From contig NZ_SMMI01000008.1 in assembly GCF_009733535.1 (NCBI RefSeq), forward strand, positions 124,001-188,000: a DNA stretch of 64,000 nt, read 5' to 3'. The notes below the pieces were generated by a model. That model did no database searches. It was not told the DNA's origin and saw only the letters and a list, made by a program, of their open reading frames with translations. Below, in pieces: positions 58,201-64,000 of the stretch. Position 1 is the first letter of the stretch. Every line of letters starts with the position of its first letter. The DNA comes from Sphingobacterium endophyticum. Lineage in GTDB: Bacteria > Bacteroidota > Bacteroidia > Sphingobacteriales > Sphingobacteriaceae. A program made the position numbers and the translations under genes.

Positions 58201-61200
58201 TGGCATTTAATGAAAACTCACGAGTAAAGATTCCTGCCCTCCTCCACTTAATGAAGCTGGGTTACACCTATATTCCCTTAAGAGAACAAGTCCGAAGAGA
58301 AGATACCAATATTTTCGAGTCGATATTTTTAGAAAGCCTGCAGAAAATCAACCCGAACGCTCAACTAGATGAGTTAAAGAGAGTGTTGGATGAAGTTAGC
58401 TTGGAACTCGATTATGAAGATATTGGTGAGAAATTTTATCAACGATTAACGGCTACTTCCGGCATTAAGATGATTGATTTTAAAAATTTCAATAACAATA
58501 ATTTTCACGTCACCACTGAATTGATCTGCAAGAATGGAGATGAAGAATTTAGACCAGACATCACCTTGCTCATCAACGGAATGCCACTCGCATTTGTAGA
58601 GGTAAAGAAACCACATAATAAAGAAGGCGTCTTGGCAGAAAGACGCCGTATCAACACGCGTTTCAAACAGAAGCATTTTAGAAAGTTTGCCAATGCGACA
58701 CAATTGATGGTGTTTTCCAATAATATGGAATATGAAGATGGTATTGTAGAGCCCGTTTTTGGAACTTTCTATGCTACTTCAGCCTATGTTGATTTGAATT
58801 TCAATTATTTTCGTGAAGATGCCGATTATCCGGTAAAACAAGAATTTTTAGTACTGTCTGATGAGCTGGAAAATTTTGTTTTGAAAGATAATAATCTACT
58901 GGTCATCAAACATAGCCCGGAGTTCAAAACCAACAAGGAGGCGTATACACCTACGCACCGTATGCTCACATCTTTGTTTAGTAGAGAGCGGTTGGCTTTC
59001 CTGTTGCGTTATTCTATTGCCTATGTTCGCGAAGAAAACGGACTGCAAAAGCATATCATGCGGTACCCTCAGGTATTTGCAACCATGGCGATTGCTGCAA
59101 AATTAGAAGAAGGAAAAACGAAGGGCATCATTTGGCACACGCAGGGTTCGGGAAAAACAGCTTTGGCATTCTATAATGTAAAGCATCTTACCGACTATTA
59201 CCAAAAGAAACACATCATTCCCAAGTTTTACTTTATTGTAGACCGCTTGGATTTATTGATCCAAGCCTCCAATGAATTTGCTAAACGTGGGTTGAAAGTC
59301 AATAAAGTTAATTCCCGGCAAGAGTTTGTTGAAGATTTACAGGTGGTTGGTGCCATTCATAACGATAGCGGACAGGCTGAAATCACGGTTGTTAATATTC
59401 AAAAATTCAGCGAAGACTCCACCGTTCCCGAAGATATCGGGTACGATATCAATACGCAGCGCATTTTCTTTTTAGACGAGGCGCACAGAAGCTACAATCC
59501 AAAGGGCAACTATTTAGCCAATCTGATTAATTCCGATAAAAATGCGGTGAAAATTGCGCTAACCGGTACACCACTCTTAAAAGAAGTGGCGAAAGAGTAT
59601 GATTCAAAGCTACTCTTTGGAAATTATATCCATAAGTACTATTACAACCGTTCCATTGCTGATGGGTATACCCTAAGACTGATTCGTGAAGAAATTGAAG
59701 GCAGTTTCAAGATGGAGATGAAAGAAGTCATGGAGCAAATTAAAGTGCTCAGAGGTGATATCAAGACATCTGATGTCTATGCTGACCGGAGATTTGCACA
59801 AGGACTGTTAGATTATATCGCCAAAGACATTGAGGATTTTAGAGATTTTTGGAGGGATGAAGCGCTCGGCGGAATGGTGGTTTGTGATTCGTCCAAGCAG
59901 GCTAAGATGCTCTTCCAGTTATTTGAAGAAAGGTATGGCCAACAAGAGATAAATGTACAAAATTTATCGATAGCTGCTGACCCCGGAGTTCCCTATGGCG
60001 ATAGACGAAAAGAAAAGCTGACTGCAGCTTTGATATTACATGATGAGAATGATAAGCAAATCCGCAAAGATTTGATCGAAGCCTTCAAAAGCAGAAAGAT
60101 TGACATTCTATTCGTTTACAATATGCTGTTGACTGGGTTTGACGCCAAACGATTGAAAAAGCTGTATTTGGCTCGGGTTATCCAGGACCACAATTTATTG
60201 CAGACATTGACGCGGGTGAACCGTCCCTATAAAAACTATCAATATGGCTATGTTGTAGATTTTGCAGATATATCAAAAGCCTTCGACCGAACAAACCAGT
60301 TGTATTTTCAGGAGTTACAGGAGCAATTAGGCGATGAGATGGAAATGTATTCACATTTATTTAAATCCGAGGCCGAAATCCGCACTGAAATAAATGAAAT
60401 TCAGGAAACATTATTTCATTACGACACACAGAACCAAGAAATTTTCTCCCAGCAAATAGCAGCGATACACGATAAGCATGAATTGATACGATTGGTCAAA
60501 GCACTACGTACGGCCAAGGAGCTGAAAAATATTATTGCGATAAATGGATACGAAGGTCTTGGAGAGTTAGTGAACTTTGCCGTGCTGAACCGTTTACTCT
60601 TGGAAGCACAAAGCAGATTGGATAATCTAAACTTTGTAGAAAGCCTCGAGAGTAGTGATGAAACCCGTAACCTGCTAGACGCCGCACTGGAAGATATCGT
60701 TTTCCAATTTATTAAAGTTGGGGAAGAAGAATTGCGTTTAGCTGATGAGTACAAAGACCAACTTCGTAAAACAAGAGAAGCCCTACAGCAGAATTTTGAT
60801 ACTGGCGATCCAGCTTTTATCAGTTTAAAAGAAGAACTGGAACGCATCTTTCGGAAAAAGAATCTTTCTGAAACAAATCAGGAAGACATGGTGGAAAATA
60901 TGCAGTTACTCCGTCAAATTTATGATCAGGCAAAGGAGTTAAACCGTAAAAATGCCTTGCTACGAGCGAAGTATGACCACGATGAAAAATATGCACGTAT
61001 CCATAAACGTTTAATTGAAAAAGGAAGCTTAACGGCTAAAGAAATGCAACTGCACCGTGCCCTGATACAAGTGAAGCTCGAAGTGGATGAAAAACTGGAA
61101 GGGCAAGAAGACATCCTGGAAAACCAAGCATGGTTTGACCGTTATGTTGTCAAGTTAGTTGCTCAACAGTTTGTAGTGAAAGAAAAAATGGAACTGGACG

Positions 61201-61268
61201 CTACAACGCGTCAAAACATCAGTAATCTAATTGGAAAAGAATATTACCAATTACGCGGAAATATATAA
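58200..61268 (+). CDS. hsdR: Type I restriction endonuclease subunit HsdR
   Basis: A 1022-residue subunit. The N-terminal nuclease has FRPDITLLINGMPLAFVEVK followed by KP, giving the PD-(D/E)xK set Asp-120, Glu-134 and Lys-136. Translocase motor: Walker A TQGSGKT (314-320), DEAH (426-429), ALTGTPLL, LLTGFDAKRLKKLYLARVIQ and the arginine motif LTRVNRPY. The C-terminal third is helical, for binding HsdM. It cuts unmethylated DNA after ATP-driven translocation. The start overlaps the abiEii stop by one base and the stop lies 3 nt before hsdM. Confidence 0.96.
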   Translation: MAFNENSRVKIPALLHLMKLGYTYIPLREQVRREDTNIFESIFLESLQKINPNAQLDELKRVLDEVSLELDYEDIGEKFYQRLTATSGIKMIDFKNFNNNNFHVTTELICKNGDEEFRPDITLLINGMPLAFVEVKKPHNKEGVLAERRRINTRFKQKHFRKFANATQLMVFSNNMEYEDGIVEPVFGTFYATSAYVDLNFNYFREDADYPVKQEFLVLSDELENFVLKDNNLLVIKHSPEFKTNKEAYTPTHRMLTSLFSRERLAFLLRYSIAYVREENGLQKHIMRYPQVFATMAIAAKLEEGKTKGIIWHTQGSGKTALAFYNVKHLTDYYQKKHIIPKFYFIVDRLDLLIQASNEFAKRGLKVNKVNSRQEFVEDLQVVGAIHNDSGQAEITVVNIQKFSEDSTVPEDIGYDINTQRIFFLDEAHRSYNPKGNYLANLINSDKNAVKIALTGTPLLKEVAKEYDSKLLFGNYIHKYYYNRSIADGYTLRLIREEIEGSFKMEMKEVMEQIKVLRGDIKTSDVYADRRFAQGLLDYIAKDIEDFRDFWRDEALGGMVVCDSSKQAKMLFQLFEERYGQQEINVQNLSIAADPGVPYGDRRKEKLTAALILHDENDKQIRKDLIEAFKSRKIDILFVYNMLLTGFDAKRLKKLYLARVIQDHNLLQTLTRVNRPYKNYQYGYVVDFADISKAFDRTNQLYFQELQEQLGDEMEMYSHLFKSEAEIRTEINEIQETLFHYDTQNQEIFSQQIAAIHDKHELIRLVKALRTAKELKNIIAINGYEGLGELVNFAVLNRLLLEAQSRLDNLNFVESLESSDETRNLLDAALEDIVFQFIKVGEEELRLADEYKDQLRKTREALQQNFDTGDPAFISLKEELERIFRKKNLSETNQEDMVENMQLLRQIYDQAKELNRKNALLRAKYDHDEKYARIHKRLIEKGSLTAKEMQLHRALIQVKLEVDEKLEGQEDILENQAWFDRYVVKLVAQQFVVKEKMELDATTRQNISNLIGKEYYQLRGNI

Positions 61269-61271
61269 AAC

Positions 61272-62912
61272 ATGACACACGATATTACCTATACCACAAA
61301 AACCAAACAGCTGATTGACAGTCTGAAAAGCGTATGTGCCAATTACGGTTTGGGCAACGATGGTAATGAGTTTAAAATTATAACACAAGTCTTTCTTTAT
61401 AAGTTCTTAAACGATAAATTCCGGTTCGAAGTTAAAAGACTTAGACCCGAACTGGCCGAACACAAAGAGTTTTATCAGAACCTTAAAAACCTATACGATA
61501 CACAAAGTGATCAGTATGAGCTATTGATGGATTTATTGGATGAAAATGTACCTCGTATGAAACCCCATCAACTCATCTCACATTTGTACAACATCCAAAA
61601 CTCCGAAGACTTTGCCAAAACATTTGATGATACATTACGGGATATCAGTATAGAGAATGCCGATGTATTTTCTATCAAATCGTTTTCGGGAGCAAAAGAT
61701 AAACTATTTAACGATCTGAGCAACTACATCGAAGACTCGTCCCAAAGGGATGTCTTTTGTAAGGCATTGATCAACAAATTGTTTGAATTCAGTTTTGAAG
61801 AAAGTTTTGAAGATTATTTTACAGAAAAGTACGATTTTTTTAAAGATATTTTCGAGTATCTTATTAAAGATTACAACTCAGATTCTGGTAGTGTATATGC
61901 TGAATACTATACACCCAACGCCGTAGCGCGTATCATTGCTAACATATTAGTAAAAGGTGATGTGAAAAAAGCCCGCTGTTATGATCCTAGTGTGGGATCG
62001 GGGTCTTTATTGATGTCCTTAGCTCACAACATTGGCGAAGACCGATGCACCATTTATTCGGAAGACATCTCGCAGAAGTCGAGTACGTTGATGCGTTTGA
62101 ATTTGATTTTAAATAATTTGACGCATAGCATTCCGAATGTCATTAGGACTAATACTATGGCAGAACCTTACTATCTGGAAAAGCAAAAATTTGACTATAT
62201 TGTTTCTAACCCACCCTTTAAATTGGATTTCTCAGATTTTAGAGAAAATTTAGACACAGATCGTTTCAAAGAACGTTTTTTTGCGGGTATTCCGAAGGTA
62301 AAACCGAAAGATCCTAAAAAGATGGAAATCTATTTGCTATTTATCCAACATATTATGTACAGTTTGAATGATGTCGGTAAGGCAGCCATTGTTGTACCCA
62401 CAGGATTTATTACAGCACAAAGTGGGATTGAAAAGAAAATACGTGAAAGATTGATTGACAAAGGTTGGTTACTCGGTGTGATCAGTATGCCAAGCAATAT
62501 CTTTGCCAGTACCGGTACCAATGTGTCGGTTTTGTTTATCGATAAGCAAGCCGGCAAAGAACAGATCGTGTTAATGGATGCGAGTAAATTGGGCGAGACG
62601 ATAAAAGAAGGAAAGAATCAACGTACAGTACTTGCCCCGGAAGAAGAGACAAACATAGTCAACACTTTTCATAATAAAAATGCAATAGAAGATCTAAGCG
62701 TGATTGTCAATGCCGATGAGATCAAGGGGAAAAACTATAGCTTCTCAGCTGGCCAATATTTTGAAGTAAAGATTGAGTATGTAGATATCACGCCAGAGCA
62801 ATTTCAGCTTAAGATGAACGGCTTTACAAAAAATTTAGACCGATTATTTTCTGAATCTGCCCTTTTGGAAAAGGAAATTAAAAAGCAACTGGGAGGCTTA
62901 AAATATGATTAA
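61272..62912 (+). CDS. hsdM: Type I methyltransferase subunit HsdM
   Basis: A 546-residue N6-adenine methyltransferase subunit. An N-terminal helical HsdM domain (about 8-195, FKIITQVFLYKFLNDKFRFE) is followed by the catalytic domain, with SAM motif I DPSVGSGS (238-245), EYYTPNAVARIIANIL just before it, and the catalytic NPPF (313-316) in YIVSNPPFKLDF. It works with HsdS to methylate the recognition site and with HsdR to restrict. It overlaps hsdS by 8 nt (ATGATTAA). Confidence 0.96.
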   Translation: MTHDITYTTKTKQLIDSLKSVCANYGLGNDGNEFKIITQVFLYKFLNDKFRFEVKRLRPELAEHKEFYQNLKNLYDTQSDQYELLMDLLDENVPRMKPHQLISHLYNIQNSEDFAKTFDDTLRDISIENADVFSIKSFSGAKDKLFNDLSNYIEDSSQRDVFCKALINKLFEFSFEESFEDYFTEKYDFFKDIFEYLIKDYNSDSGSVYAEYYTPNAVARIIANILVKGDVKKARCYDPSVGSGSLLMSLAHNIGEDRCTIYSEDISQKSSTLMRLNLILNNLTHSIPNVIRTNTMAEPYYLEKQKFDYIVSNPPFKLDFSDFRENLDTDRFKERFFAGIPKVKPKDPKKMEIYLLFIQHIMYSLNDVGKAAIVVPTGFITAQSGIEKKIRERLIDKGWLLGVISMPSNIFASTGTNVSVLFIDKQAGKEQIVLMDASKLGETIKEGKNQRTVLAPEEETNIVNTFHNKNAIEDLSVIVNADEIKGKNYSFSAGQYFEVKIEYVDITPEQFQLKMNGFTKNLDRLFSESALLEKEIKKQLGGLKYD

Positions 62913-64000
62913 TTGGAACCAAACTTCAATCGGAGAATTTATAAATTTTAACCCTTCTGAAAGTTTACCTAAAGGTGTGGAAGCAAAAAAAGTCCCAATG
63001 GAAAGATTGGGCACTTTTGAGAGAAAAATAAAAGGTTTCGAATTATCTCCTTACAACTCTGGACCAAAATTTAAAAATGGGGATACATTGGTGGCGAAAA
63101 TTACACCTTGTTTGGAAAATGGAAAAACCGCGTACGTCGATATTTTAAATGAAGGCGAAATAGCTTTTGGCTCATCCGAATTTATAGTATTACGAGAAAA
63201 TGAGAAATCTGACTCTAAATTTATATACTACTTAGCAAGAAGTCCTCTATTTAGAGAACGTGCTATAAGTTGTATGGAAGGAACTTCTGGAAGAAAAAGG
63301 GTAAACGAGGGTGCTCTAAAAAGACAGGAAATTTTAGTTCCAAACGTATTAACCCAAAAAAAAATAGCATCTGTTCTTTCCGCATTAGACGATAAGATTG
63401 AGCTTAACAATAGAATAAATACAGAGTTAGAGCAAATGAGTAAAACTCTGTATGATTATTGGTTTGTACAATTTGATTTTCCGAATGAGGCCGGTAAACC
63501 TTATAAATCTTCAGGCGGTAAAATGGTATATAACAATGTCTTGAAAAGGGAGATCCCAGAGGGGTGGGATCACGAAAAGATAGCAGATTTAGGTACAATA
63601 ATAGGAGGCAGTACGCCCTCAAAATTGACAAAGAGTAATTTCGCGCCCAAAGGGATGCCCTGGATTACCCCAAAAGATTTATCGGTAAATATTGGTAAGA
63701 AATTTATCACGAGAGGTGAAATAGATGTCACGGAATTGGGGATGAAAGAAGCTTCTTTAAAAATACTACCTGCTGGTTCAGTATTAATGTCTTCAAGAGC
63801 TCCAGTGGGTTACCTTTCCATAAATAGAGTTGACTGTACTACTAATCAGGGTTTTAAATCGATAGTTTGCGATAAAACGTATTCGTGCGAATATGTGTAT
63901 TATGTTTTAAATAGGTATATGCCAGTTATTGAAGCAAATGCTACAGGTTCTACTTTTAAAGAGATATCGGCATCTGTTTTTAAATCAATCAATATTTTAA
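62905..64000 (+). CDS. hsdS: Type I specificity subunit HsdS (partial, runs off the window)
   Basis: The ATG at 62905 overlaps the hsdM stop, and the frame stays open for 365 codons to the window edge. The first target recognition domain (about 1-150) contains SPYNSGPKFKNGDTLVAKIT and GSSEFIVLRE. A helical spacer (about 151-200) reads TQKKIASVLSALDDKIELNN and INTELEQMSKTLYDYWFVQF. The second recognition domain starts near REIPEGWDHEKIADLG and contains GSVLMSSRAPVGYLS. HsdS sets the DNA target, which cannot be read from the sequence. The missing end should hold the second spacer helix. Confidence 0.93.
   Translation, partial: MINWNQTSIGEFINFNPSESLPKGVEAKKVPMERLGTFERKIKGFELSPYNSGPKFKNGDTLVAKITPCLENGKTAYVDILNEGEIAFGSSEFIVLRENEKSDSKFIYYLARSPLFRERAISCMEGTSGRKRVNEGALKRQEILVPNVLTQKKIASVLSALDDKIELNNRINTELEQMSKTLYDYWFVQFDFPNEAGKPYKSSGGKMVYNNVLKREIPEGWDHEKIADLGTIIGGSTPSKLTKSNFAPKGMPWITPKDLSVNIGKKFITRGEIDVTELGMKEASLKILPAGSVLMSSRAPVGYLSINRVDCTTNQGFKSIVCDKTYSCEYVYYVLNRYMPVIEANATGSTFKEISASVFKSINIL

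Larger units (their letters stand above)
53008..64000. mobile_element. Left part of a tRNA-associated genomic island
   Basis: The stretch begins at the tRNA 3' fragment and contains only accessory functions: a TOTE-type primase-helicase, an AbiE toxin-antitoxin pair and a type I restriction system. No integrase is seen in the window. The orientation of the fragment (3' end facing the receptor gene) predicts a complete minus-strand tRNA at the far right boundary, outside the window. The island call is inference from the fragment and cargo. Confidence 0.55.

Noticed and set aside
60419..60847. Long open frame on the minus strand inside hsdR
   Set aside because: It is serine/arginine-rich antisense sequence with no domain, and the plus strand is plainly hsdR over the same region.

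Overview
The window looks like chromosomal DNA of a Bacteroidota bacterium, most likely of the Sphingobacteriaceae (Sphingobacterium/Pedobacter-like). The evidence is the AT-rich composition, three SusC/SusD pairs, a gliding/type IX secretion gldK-N-L-M cluster, lipoproteins with Bacteroidota-type lipoboxes, DUF3823/fasciclin/DUF5007-like SusD companions, and several promoters with the Bacteroidota -7 consensus TAnnTTTG. The genus is an inference; no rRNA gene or species marker is present.

Layout. 0.2-2.4 kb (minus): a tight four-gene operon of membrane and metabolic proteins of unknown role (DoxX-like, DUF2071, methyltransferase, four-helix membrane protein). 2.5-4.4 kb (minus): a fimbrillin/FISUMP-like lipoprotein and a 60-residue companion. 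5.1-6.0 kb (plus): an AraC-type regulator. 6.0-11.7 kb (minus): an outer-membrane protein followed by gldK, gldN, gldL, gldM, the core of the type IX secretion motor, in an order that differs from the usual K-L-M-N. 12.3-31.4 kb (minus): three consecutive SusCD loci. The first is a bare pair, the second carries fasciclin and DUF5007-like lipoproteins, and the third carries a DUF3823 lipoprotein that is frameshifted here plus a GH71/99-like hydrolase. The first two have paired LacI-type operators upstream.

31.7-45.1 kb: a second kind of glycan locus. A membrane-spanning regulator (LamG-like and Kelch-like sensor outside, SARP-type DNA-binding domain inside) is divergent from a classical TonB receptor. 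It is followed by a TIM-barrel hydrolase-like protein, a GH110 alpha-1,3-galactosidase, a phosphodiesterase and a sulfatase. This combination suggests use of a sulfated, alpha-galactosylated glycan without SusD. 45.3-48.2 kb: an acyltransferase, a tandem pair of C39-like papain-fold proteins of which one has lost its catalytic residues, and an internally deleted ABC permease. 48.5-53.0 kb: an OmpR-type two-component system divergent from an outer-membrane receptor, with four phased TTAA repeats between them.

53.0-64.0 kb: an accessory island that begins exactly at a tRNA 3' fragment, a likely attachment-site scar. It holds a TOTE-type primase-helicase, then one plus-strand operon made of an AbiEi/AbiEii type IV toxin-antitoxin pair directly coupled to a type I restriction-modification system (hsdR, hsdM, hsdS). 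hsdS runs off the window. A perfect 16-bp inverted repeat just before abiEi is a likely autoregulatory operator. No complete tRNA, rRNA, CRISPR array or insertion sequence was seen.
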